From: Geotalea toluenoxydans JCM 15764
GTDB taxonomy: Bacteria > Desulfobacterota > Desulfuromonadia > Geobacterales > Geobacteraceae
Length of the DNA: 64,000 nt
Direction of reading: 5' to 3'
NCBI RefSeq assembly: GCF_001311985.1
Contig: NZ_BBCJ01000012.1
Span: forward strand, 62,001 to 126,000
The position numbers were made by a program, and so were the translations under genes. Below the pieces are notes generated by a model, which made no database searches, had not been told where the DNA came from, and saw only the letters and a list, made by a program, of their open reading frames with translations. This document shows, in pieces, positions 41,444-50,616 of this stretch. Within the stretch, counting starts at the first letter, position 1. The number at the start of each line of letters is the position of its first letter.

Positions 41444-41726
41444 TTGACACCAGAAAAACAGTAAATATTCCAGTGGAAATGAGGCTTCAACCACGCCGTT
41501 CGGGCGAAAAGGCCACCCGTACGGCCAACAGCGACCAGTAACCAAGTGATTAACGGGCTTTTTGAATGCAGTCGAGTTTTATACCTACGGCAGGATTAAA
41601 GCTCAACAAGTCGCGAACGCTACGGGGCCAGCCCTTGAAAAAGGAAAAAGAGGTAGTTCGGAAATACCCTCATATCAAGTGCCGACCCCTCTTTTTTCTC
41701 CCTGAATTTAACTGAAGAGGGCACAA

Positions 41727-42131
41727 GTGAAATTTGTTTTGCAACTGATAAATCTGATGCTCATAACGGGATGCGCTGCAATTGCTTCCCGTACCTGTAC
41801 CGAGCCCATCAAATGCATTTATCCTGCATCCAGTCTCGATGCTGCAGTGATTCATGGTGCCATCAGTCCGAAAGAAGAAGGTTCTTTACCAGTAGCAATC
41901 ATCTTTGGCGTTGGAGCAGCAATGGATTTTCCTTTGTCTGTTGTGCTGGATACTCTCTTGCTCCCAGCTGACGGGATCAACAGCAGGAATTTTGAGACCT
42001 GCTATGGGAAGTATTCAAGAAGGTATGTACAGCAGGCTTCTCAACGGCAGAAAGAAAACCCAGAAGAAGGCAGAGGGGGCAGCCCTGAAAGGGTGAAAGA
42101 TACAGAAAGTGAAGTCCCAAGAAGGGAGTAA
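41727..42131 (+). CDS. YceK/YidQ-family lipoprotein
   Basis: 134 residues starting at GTG 41727 with GAAGAGGG upstream. Lipoprotein signal with lipobox LITGC, then the family region YPASSLDA and DFPLSVVLDTLLLPADGI typical of YceK/YidQ. The C-terminal tail is charged. Function unknown; outer-membrane anchored by inference. It lies at the edge of the mobile-element region. Confidence 0.75.
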   Translation: MKFVLQLINLMLITGCAAIASRTCTEPIKCIYPASSLDAAVIHGAISPKEEGSLPVAIIFGVGAAMDFPLSVVLDTLLLPADGINSRNFETCYGKYSRRYVQQASQRQKENPEEGRGGSPERVKDTESEVPRRE

Positions 42132-42853
42132 ATCCGGCCTGTCAACCCGCCCGGCCAACTGCCGACACGTTAAGCGTATGAATAACCCGCAACCCAAAGT
42201 ATCCAATATTGACACACCGCTGGTGGCTTGCTCTTGTTGCGGCTTTGCTCACGCCATGGGTCGGGCCTCATATGGATCGGTACGTGCCAGTGGGTTGGGT
42301 GTTACCTGTTTACAATTTTTTTGAACCTGCCTTGCCTTTCCGTTTAAAGGTGATAAACTTCGTTTCGATTTGACTATTCTAATTTAATCGATCATTTCCT
42401 CCGTCAGTAGAAGCTGTCCTCGAAGCACTTCCAACATTGCACATCCGAGACCTGAGTTTGATGATCTGTAGCAAAGAGTAAAAGTTTACTTCTGTTGGCC
42501 TTCTCGACTCGTTCTTGAAGATGCTTTGTCATTAAACCACCTAACATTACCTCCACAACCGGCAAGACATAAACCACCTGCTTTAGTTGCCCTTTCTTCA
42601 TTGGATGCCCCAGTGAGGTTTGACAAAGGATAAGGACGGAAAAATTGACCACCTTTCAGGTCCGGCTCGGTCTCGGCATTACCTTTTCCGTAACATTTCG
42701 AGTTTGTGGTAAGCATGCCGAGGTAACAATCCCGTTTACATCCGTAGAATCAGAGGCAGTAAACCATTCAGAGCGTCGGAGAAAAGGAGGTGACTGGGTT
42801 TATTGTGTGTGATCATTGAAACCAAAAATTTTGGTGTGTTAAGGAGGTAATCA
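42132..42853. other. Region without a convincing gene, upstream of the multicopper oxidase
   Basis: About 720 bases. Small frames on both strands (for example minus 42404-42652) have no recognisable features or good starts. A 15-base palindrome ACCAAAAATTTTGGT at 42821-42835 sits just before the RBS AAGGAGG of the oxidase gene and might be an operator. The region may hold decayed sequence. Confidence 0.4.
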
Positions 42854-45061
42854 ATGTTAGCGAAACTGAAGCAATCGTTGTCTGGTGTTGTCATGGGAAC
42901 GATGCTCTGCGCCATAGGCGCCACCGTTGCCCATGCAAACTCCCAGGTCGTTCAGACTCCGCTGTTAGGCAAGAATATACCGAAATATATGGAGCCCCTT
43001 CCTACCTTTGTCGGAGCCAGGGTACAGGCCGGCACGGGGTACTCGGTGTCGACGGAGGAGTTCGATCAGCAGGTTCTTCCCGCTGCCAACCCTGTGCTTG
43101 GCATAGCCGGTTTCCCCAAGACAACCGTTTGGGGTTACAAAGTCGGTAATATGGGGCCTCTCTGGCCCGGTTACACAGTTGAAGCACAAAAAGGAGCCCC
43201 TGTCACGGTAACCTACCTCAATGCCCTTATGGCTCCGAAACTTCAGAAGTATCTCACGGTGGACCAGACGCTACACTGGGCAGATCCTTTGCAGCAATTC
43301 TGCACCTTCAAGATGGTCAATTGCGTGACAACCCCCGCCGATCCCTGCTGCAAGCCCTACGGAAACCCAAACCTGGTTGCACCGGGAAATCCTTTAAATC
43401 CTCCCGGTGCTCCGGTGCCGACTTCAGTTCACCTGCATGGTGCGGAAGTGAAGTCCGACTTTGACGGCGGGCCGGACCAATGGTTCACCCCGACCGGTTT
43501 GCGCGGACCGGCATTCAGGAGCTATTCTAGTCCTGCTCCGGCCAATGGGACCGTCTATCACTACCCCAACAGCCAAGAGGCCACCACTCTCTTTTTCCAT
43601 GACCACGCCCTCGGCTCGACCCGCACCAATGTTTACAGCGGGTTGGCGGCCTTCTACTGGATCCGCGATGCCCGCGATACGGGCCTTCCGACCAATCCGA
43701 TCGGCCTTCCTGCCAGCCTCCAGGAGATCGAGCTTGCCATCCAGGACCGCATGTTCGACACCACAGGGCAGCTCCTCTTCCCCGACCTGGGGCTCAATCC
43801 GGCGGTTCACCCGTACTGGATTCCCGAGTTCTTCGGAGACGTCATCACCGTCAACGGCAAAAGCTGGCCGTTTCTCAAGGTGGATCCGCAGAGGTACCGT
43901 TTCCGCATTGTCAACGGCTCCAACGCCCGTTTCTATAACCTGAATTTCGACAACAAGATGATCTTCTGGCAGATCGGCACCGACGGCGGTCTTCTGGACG
44001 CACCGGTCCCCGTGACACAACTCCTTATAGCTCCGGGTGAGCGTGCCGACATCATTGTCGATTTCGCCGGTTTCCCCAATGCCAATATTGTGCTGACCAA
44101 TGATGCCAAAGCGCCATTTCCGGCCGGTCGCCCGGCAGACCCACAGACAACCGGTCAAATCATGCAGTTTCAAGTCGGACCTACGATTGCCGGTTTTATC
44201 GATCCCACCTGCGTACCCGGTGGTGTTACCAACCCCTGCATTCTCCGTGCGGCTCCAATCGTACGGCTGGTCAACCCAGTGACGGGGATCCCGACAGTTA
44301 CGCCGAGTGTCATTCGGCAGCTGACCCTGAAAGAGGTTATGGGGCCCGCCGGACCGCTGGAAGTGCTCCTCAACAACACCAAGTGGAGCGGGCTGAAGGA
44401 AAGCACCATGATGATCGCAACTCCCACCAAAATTCCGGACAGTTTTGCTTCTTCATATACAGTGCCTAAACCGGCAGGGGTCAGCGGGGACGCCGGATTC
44501 AACTGGCTTACCGAGGGGCCGCGGGTAGGGGATACGGAACAGTGGGAAATCATCAACATGACGGCCGATGCCCATCCGATCCACCTTCACCTGGTGCAGT
44601 TCCAGTTGATGAACCGCCAGCCCTTCCAAGCCAAAAAGTACCTGAAAGACTGGAGTGCAGCCTTTCCCGGCGGCGTGATGTTGCCTGGTGAAGGGCCGCC
44701 ATACAATTACTCCAACAGCAACAACCTGACAATTCCGCCGGCACCTGTCATTCCCATAGTCGGCGGCAATGTTTACGTCGGCCCCTATCTGCAGGGAGCT
44801 CCGACTCCGCCGCTGCCAAACGAGGCAGGCTGGAAGGATACGGTCGTCATGTATCCCGGCGAGGTCACCCGGATCATGGTTCGCTGGACGCAACAGGACA
44901 TTCCCGTCCCTGCTTCTTGTGCAACACCGGGGACTCCGGGGTGCGCGGGTGTCAACACCTATCCGTTCGACCCGACAAACGGCCCCGGCTACGTCTGGCA
45001 CTGCCATATCATCGACCATGAGGACAACGAGATGATGCGGCCGTATGAGGTCAAACTATAA
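42854..45061 (+). CDS. Exported multicopper oxidase
   Basis: 735 residues, intact over 2.2 kb. Signal peptide (GVVMGTMLCAIGATVAHA). Copper motifs are HLHG (about 195), HDHALG (about 250), HPIHLH (about 575) and HCHIIDHEDNEMM near the C-terminus, which supply type 1, 2 and 3 copper ligands, including His-Cys-His and the axial Met. Length and motif spacing resemble the bilirubin oxidase/CotA and OmpB-like branch. Substrate could be metal ions or phenolics; in an anaerobe it may act in metal oxidation, detoxification or surface redox chemistry. RBS AAGGAGG is 6 bases before ATG. Confidence 0.93.
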   Translation: MLAKLKQSLSGVVMGTMLCAIGATVAHANSQVVQTPLLGKNIPKYMEPLPTFVGARVQAGTGYSVSTEEFDQQVLPAANPVLGIAGFPKTTVWGYKVGNMGPLWPGYTVEAQKGAPVTVTYLNALMAPKLQKYLTVDQTLHWADPLQQFCTFKMVNCVTTPADPCCKPYGNPNLVAPGNPLNPPGAPVPTSVHLHGAEVKSDFDGGPDQWFTPTGLRGPAFRSYSSPAPANGTVYHYPNSQEATTLFFHDHALGSTRTNVYSGLAAFYWIRDARDTGLPTNPIGLPASLQEIELAIQDRMFDTTGQLLFPDLGLNPAVHPYWIPEFFGDVITVNGKSWPFLKVDPQRYRFRIVNGSNARFYNLNFDNKMIFWQIGTDGGLLDAPVPVTQLLIAPGERADIIVDFAGFPNANIVLTNDAKAPFPAGRPADPQTTGQIMQFQVGPTIAGFIDPTCVPGGVTNPCILRAAPIVRLVNPVTGIPTVTPSVIRQLTLKEVMGPAGPLEVLLNNTKWSGLKESTMMIATPTKIPDSFASSYTVPKPAGVSGDAGFNWLTEGPRVGDTEQWEIINMTADAHPIHLHLVQFQLMNRQPFQAKKYLKDWSAAFPGGVMLPGEGPPYNYSNSNNLTIPPAPVIPIVGGNVYVGPYLQGAPTPPLPNEAGWKDTVVMYPGEVTRIMVRWTQQDIPVPASCATPGTPGCAGVNTYPFDPTNGPGYVWHCHIIDHEDNEMMRPYEVKL

Positions 45062-45169
45062 ACAGAGTACAGGTTGTTTCCATGGGCGGCGCCTTAAGAG
45101 GGCGCCGCCCGATTTCCCCCCTATAACTTCATTCTCCCAATGGAATGACGCTCCTGTCTTGGAGGCACC

Positions 45170-45598
45170 ATGAGATGGTTTCGCTTGCTGTCGGTGATAA
45201 TCTTCGCCTCCTCCACCGGTCTTTCCTGTTCCCATCAAATAGAACAGCCTTTAATGGGACAAAACAAAGCAGTGACAGCCCGGGAAGCCACGCCTGTTCC
45301 TCCACCAGCACCAACCGACCTGCGTGTGGTCATTGTGCCGGAAGGGTTTCATATCACCTGGAAGCCACCGGTTGAAGATCCTGTAACCGTCACAGGGTAT
45401 GAGATCGCCCGTGCCAACATCTTCAGTGGACCGTATGAGGTGGTGGGCAAAGTGGGTAAAGGGACGTTCACCTATACAGACACTTCGGTTTCGCCTGAGA
45501 TTATCTATTTCTATAAAGTGAGAGCCGTAGCAGGGGATACATGCTCACCATTCTCCAAAGGAGCTGCCGGCGAGATTTCCGGGATGCCTGGAGGGTGA
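45170..45598 (+). CDS. Lipoprotein with fibronectin type III domain
   Basis: 142 residues. Signal with lipobox (SSTGLSC), then a single Fn3 domain: PPPAPTDLRVVIVPEGFHITWKPP, TVTGYEIARA, TFTYTDTSVSPEIIYFYKVRAV. Probably an outer-membrane-attached protein associated with the multicopper oxidase (gap 108 bases containing a GGGCGGCGCC/GGCGCCGCCC hairpin). Confidence 0.78.
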   Translation: MRWFRLLSVIIFASSTGLSCSHQIEQPLMGQNKAVTAREATPVPPPAPTDLRVVIVPEGFHITWKPPVEDPVTVTGYEIARANIFSGPYEVVGKVGKGTFTYTDTSVSPEIIYFYKVRAVAGDTCSPFSKGAAGEISGMPGG

Positions 45599-45607
45599 GA
45601 GGGGCTT

Positions 45608-46524
45608 TCAGCTGAAAGAAGCCGGCGGCTGCAAGCCGAAAGCCAGATAGATGTAGTTCATGAAATCAATGAGGATAGGGTTTTCACTCTGCTTGCGTTT
45701 GTAAACGATGGTGCGGAAACGGGTACAACAGAAATCCTTCACCACATGCTCCTTCAATGTTCCATCATGAATGTAATCGTTGACAAGACTCTTTGAAACG
45801 AAGGCCACTCCCCTTCCTGACAGCACCGTCTGGATTGTCAGATGCAGATCGTCGTGCATGATGATCCCCTTGAAATCATCAATGCTCCTGCCAGCCTGCA
45901 CCATGTTCTTCTGCAGGAGAAGACGTGAACTGCAGCCTTCGCGGCGGGCGATCAGCGCTGTTGCAAAAGCTCTTCAAGGGTCACTTCTTTAGCTGGCAGT
46001 TTCAGCGTCGGCGATGATATGAAGACAAGCTCGTCCGGGGGTAGAGGGTGCGTGATGATATCAGGTACTTCCAGCGTGTTGCAGTGTTCTATGACCGCCA
46101 CATGGAAGTCATTGGCCACGAGCCCTTTCAATGACTGTTCGGGTGGGTTCAGGACGAATTTGAAATCAAGATCGTCAGAGTTGGAGAGGAAGAATTTGTT
46201 CAGGACCTTTGGCAGGTAAACGATGCCGAAGGTTGGGGTACAACAGAATGCCAGCCTGCTTTTTCTGCCAAGACTGTTCAATTCTGCTTCAAGCTCTTTT
46301 TCCAGCAGCAGGATCTGTTCTGTCTTTTGCAAAACAATTTGTCCTGCCTCGGTAGGGGTAATGATAGGGCCGGAACGATCGACCAATGGCAACCCATAGC
46401 GCTCCTCCAGAAACTTTATTCGCTGTGAGACAGCCGATTGGGTGATGCAGAGATCGCTTGCCGCCAGGGAAAAACTACCTGTCTTGACAACCGTGTGCAA
46501 AGTCTTCAGGTATTGGGTCTCCAT
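45608..46524 (-). CDS. LysR-family transcriptional regulator, frameshifted
   Basis: About 305 residues after one base lost near 45960. N-terminal winged HTH (YLKTLHTVVKTGSFSLAASDLCITQSAVSQRIKFLEE) and the effector domain (LAFCCTPTFGIVYLPKVLN, HVAVIEH, VLSGRGVAFVSKSLV). It lies between the multicopper oxidase pair and the octaheme genes; its targets could be either. Confidence 0.88.
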
Positions 46525-46652
46525 TGTCTCTCCTGTATTCCTCCGGCGAACATCGGCCAAACAAAGAACGTCACATTATATTCAAAATTACGAATATATC
46601 AAACCGTATTATTGCTCTCTGCCTGATGAATAAGTCCTTGCACGAATTGCTG

Positions 46653-46689
46653 GAAAAGCCCGGGAGAAAACTCTCCCGGGCACTTTTCC
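46653..46689 (-). terminator. Intrinsic terminator after the first octaheme cytochrome gene
   Basis: Stem GCCCGGGAG/CTCCCGGGC with flanking AAAAG/CTTTT pairing, 23 bases beyond the end of the minus-strand gene. Confidence 0.8.
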
Positions 46690-46711
46690 CGCTGTTGTAC
46701 TTGAAAATGAG

Positions 46712-49700
46712 TTACAGGGTAACGGTTATGTAGTTGTACTTCGTGTCCACCAGCACGCCACCCTTGTAGACAAGGACGGTGAGCTTCTTGATGCCGGTGG
46801 TGCCATAGGTGTGGGGCGCAGTTGCCGAACTGCCGGTTCCCCCCACATTGGCCAGGACGGTTGAAGTCCCGTCAGCCCAGAATATCTTCAGGCTGTCGTG
46901 GTCCTTGAGGTTGGCGAAGGTATAGGTACCGGCAACCCCTCGTGTGGCGGTGGTGGGAGAAATGGTCATACCGGTTGCCGGTGGATTGACCACATAAAAC
47001 GATTTAGTTGCCGTGGCAGTTTTTCCTTCCTCATCGGTGACCTTCAGAGATACTGTCCAGTTGCCGGTGCTGGTGAAGGTCTTGCTGATGGAAGAGGCGC
47101 TGGCCGTGGTACCGTCGGTGATGGCCATGCTGTAGGTAAAGGTACCGTTGGTGTTGACGCTGGCGTCGGCCGCCAGGGTGTACGGGGTGTTGACCAGCAG
47201 CTGGTTGCCCGCCGTGTTGGGATCGGCATCGGGGAAGGCGGCGGAGAATTGGGCCACCGGATTAACGCCTATCCCTACCTTTGTCTGCTGTGCCGGGTCG
47301 CCGAAGCTGTTCAGGTAGGCCACCCATGTTTTTCTGTCAGTTGTAGCAATGGCTGCCCCGGTCAGATCAGTGGCTGCGCCAGTGTATGTCTTGTCTACCC
47401 ACAAAGATCCTGCCAGGCCCAGTGGTCCGACGTCGCTCTGTGGATGCAGACGGATGGTGTAACCGGGGCGTGCTTCGATGAGCAGGCCGGTGCCGGCAGC
47501 GTTGGCCCTGATGCCGAATTCAGGCTGGCCACCGGTGTAAGCGGTGCCGTCCCAGGTGCCGGTAAAGGAAGTACCCAGGTTGGTCAACAGGCCTGTCATG
47601 TCAGTAACCAGTGCCGAGACCTGCTTGGTGCGGGCTACCACATCTCCCGCAGCATTTTTTGTTTCGATCTTCAACAACCAGCCCTGGCTCGTGGTACTGG
47701 TGCTGGTAGGTGCCGGGAAGGTGATGGCGGTGCCGGTGATGCTGTTGTTGAAGGCAGTGTTGCGTGTCTTGAAGGCATTTTCATACAACCCTTCGCTGCG
47801 GTCGATGTCGCGGATGGTCGTCCCATTGGAGGCGAATTGAACGGCGATCGAGCGGACACCGCTTTTCTCCTTGACGCCAGGGTGGAAGTCGGAAGGCTGG
47901 GTCGAACCGTTAACGGAGGCAAACGGTGTCACCTGTGTGCCGGCGGTCCAGGAGATATTAAGGGTATCACCCTTGACCATGAACTTGCCGTTGTAGAAGC
48001 CTCCGGCAGCGGTGTCGCCTACAGTTCCTGCAATTGTATTACTGGTTGAACCTTGTGGCAATCGGCACAACCACCTGCGCCCCAGCTTTAGCCGCCGGGG
48101 AGATGTCATGGTTGGTTTTGAAGGTGACCCCCATTAAGGAAAGCCTGGTTACATGGGTTTTGGTGTTGTCCGATGTTGATCCGGGAGATGCTTTGAGGCC
48201 CAGCTGATATTCAAGGTCACGATCAATGGCGCTGAGATGATCGGTAATATCAGCTGCTGTAACAGTGCCGAGCTGTGTCAGTGCCACCAGTGGCTGACCA
48301 CTTCTCGGTCCCTGGCTGTAGGTGTTGGCTCTGTTTATTTTGGCCACGTGGGTCTGGAGCAGTGCATCCATGCCACCCCCACGGCCGTCGTTGTTGGCGT
48401 CGAAGTTGACGTCATTCTTGTCTCTCCAGAAGGCTGACGTGGAAAGATTTGCGGCGTAGAGTTTGGTCCCCTGCCAGGACATGAAGTTGTTGTTGGTCAT
48501 GTTCTGGCGCGTTACATTCTCGTTTTCATGGTCGGCAAGGCGTCCTTCTGCATCGGTACCGGTGCCGTCAACCATGGCGCCGCCGGTGAAGTTTCCTTTG
48601 CGGGAGTGGCAGGCTTCGCAAGCCATGAGGTCGATGTGGCTGGCATTGGCTACGCCGTTCATGGTGCCGCCCTGTTGGACGATCTTCGCCGTCAGCCCTT
48701 TTGCCTGGTGCGATGCTGTCGGGTTCGGTGCGTTGAGAGTGTCGTAGGCTATTACACTTTGTGTCGTCGGATCATAGTCGCCGCCATAGATATGGCAGCC
48801 GGCGCAGTTCTTCGTGCCGTTGTCCGTGCCGTTCCACAGGGACCCGTAAGGAGCGTTGCCCTTGGCAGGATCGCACTGTCCCAGTTTCTTGGAGTCGTCT
48901 CCCGGACTGGCGGCACTGATATTGTTAAAGCCATAGGTGCCCTTGAGACCACTGAAGCCGGAAGTCCCCACTTTGGAGTAGTCGGCGTCCTTGCGCTTGT
49001 GGCAGCCCATGCAGCCTATGCTGTAATGGATCTCGGAATCGCTTCGCCAAGAGTCGCCCCGCTTTTTCCAGTCTACGGCGTGCTCTGCCATATGGCAGCT
49101 GACGCAGTTGTTGGAATCGGGTGTCGACAGAATGTTGGCGGTGACGGTGCTTGCCAGCTTCAGGGCGGTAGCATCGCCATTGGCCACAACCCTGGTCGCG
49201 TCATAGGTGACATTAATGCCGTCCGTGGTAGATGCAGTGCCAGATGGGCGCCGGTTACACGGGAGGCATCAAACTTGCCGGTACGGACTGCCTTCTTGCG
49301 CTCCTCCCAGGAATAATCCTTCAGATGGCACATGAGGCAGTCCATTTCCAGGACCCCGGTCTGGCTGTAATCGTTGACGGTAGGCTCGAAGCTGGCAGGA
49401 CTACCGTCGGTGTTGAAGCCATCTCCTGGTGCCATAGCTGTCAATAAAGTAGTTGAAGGCAGTAACTGCTGCACCGAAGACATAATCGCGCAGGGAAGTT
49501 CGGGTTTCAGGGCTCTTGTTGGGGACATACTCGTTGGCGCCGCCTCCCACATGGCATTCGCCGCAGTCCCGCATGGAACCGGCCATGGAGTTGTCGACCT
49601 TCTGCTTGAACAGAATTGCGTCGGTATAATTGAACGGGGTATAGGTGCTGAACGGGACTTTTTTGAAAATTGCATTTGTTGCATCATAGGTGGTGCCGGC

Positions 49701-50150
49701 ACCATCCTGAAATAATCTCGCCAACTGGCGAGCAGAGGGTGGTCACCACGCCCCCACATGGCCGGGGCCCTGGACCCAGTTTTTACCCTGGGGCCCGGCG
49801 CCGCTGACTACAGGGTCTTTTGAATCATCAGGATTCCAGCTGTTCCAGCCCCTTTGCTCGTTGGCTGCCAGCTGGGCATGGTAGCTGTGCCGCTCGATCT
49901 GGTCGTAGCTTTGCAGTGCCTTGCCTGTGGATGGGGCAATAGTTGAACCGTTGTGGCAGGCTCCACAGGTGTTCTTCATACTGAATGCCTTGGTGCTGCC
50001 GGGGGCGATAATATTGCTTCCTGCATCGCGTAACAGAATGTTGTCATGGGCAGGGTTGTAGGCCGCAGCTGTTCCGGCAACAAGCAATACTGCACCGGAA
50101 ATCAGCCCGAGCCTGAATCTGCCCATGGATGAGTTGATAGTTCTCTTCAT
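46712..50150 (-). CDS. Octaheme c-type cytochrome with in-frame TGA (candidate selenoprotein), copy A
   Basis: Start ATG 50150 with AAAGGAG 10 bases upstream; signal peptide (ISGAVLLVAGTAAA). Hemes are CGACH, CGECH, CLMCH, CVSCH, CMGCH, CAGCH, CEACH and CADCH. After the heme part comes a beta-rich region with a PKD-like repeat (NWTVSLKVTDEEGKTATA) and a C-terminal domain ending YNYITVTL. TGA at 49745-49743 lies between GHVGAW and PPSARQLARLF with the frame unchanged on both sides; a hairpin lies 10 nt after it. Elsewhere several single-base losses (near 49440, 49230, 49180 and 48060) must be repaired. Copy B (50617-54555) has the same layout. Probably an extracellular or outer-membrane electron carrier. 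Confidence 0.87.
46715..47263. repeat. C-terminal segment shared between octaheme cytochromes, copy A
   Basis: Almost base-identical to 50622-51170 over 549 bases with no indel. It encodes the PKD-like and terminal domains of both cytochromes. Confidence 0.9.
49717..49732 (-). promoter_or_regulatory. Bacterial SECIS-like hairpin, copy A
   Basis: On the mRNA strand, 10 nt after TGA: CTCGCC-AGTT-GGCGAG, a perfect 6-bp stem with a 4-base loop starting 16 nt after the TGA. Bacterial SECIS rules (G among the first two loop bases, loop 16 or more nt from UGA) are met. Copy B has the same hairpin with a covarying outer pair. Confidence 0.7.
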
Positions 50151-50565
50151 TATCTTGGATCTCCTTTGTGATTCCGGCTTCAGTAACCTGTTGCCGGGTT
50201 CAGAATTGTGTTCACTTTTCAACCATTCTGAAAATCGGGTCCTCCTTCCGGAAAATGATTTCCGCTCCCGTTGGGGGACAGGATGCGGGCACTTGAGCCA
50301 AACGGAACAAGAAAGCAACTGCTGCCATATAAGCAGGAATTAATCCAGAAGAGTGTTGATGCGTCGTAATATTTCTTATGAATCCATCGCTTGAACTTAT
50401 AATTTTGTCGTTGTTGGGTGCATTGCAGAATTTTTAGAAGCAAACAGCCTGCAGATTGGGAAAGGCCAAAACAGGAGGTGGGTGAAAATGTGGGGGATAT
50501 GCCCCAGTTATGGATGTTCCATGGTTATAGCACCGGTAATCCTGGTGGTTTTGCCTGTAATTAAT

Positions 50566-50590
50566 AAGGCCCGGGGAATCCCCGGGCCTT
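50566..50590 (-). terminator. Intrinsic terminator after the second octaheme cytochrome gene
   Basis: Stem AAGGCCCGGGG/CCCCGGGCCTT with a 3-base loop, followed on the minus strand by an AT-rich tail. Confidence 0.8.
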
Positions 50591-50616
50591 TTGCAGCGGT
50601 GACGCTTCCTTTCTCT

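Noticed and set aside
46898..48049. Plus-strand reading frame of 383 codons
   Set aside because: Antisense of the octaheme C-terminal part; a similar shadow occurs in the paralogue at 50806-51498.
48528..49316. Plus-strand reading frame of 262 codons
   Set aside because: Antisense of the heme-binding part of octaheme copy A.
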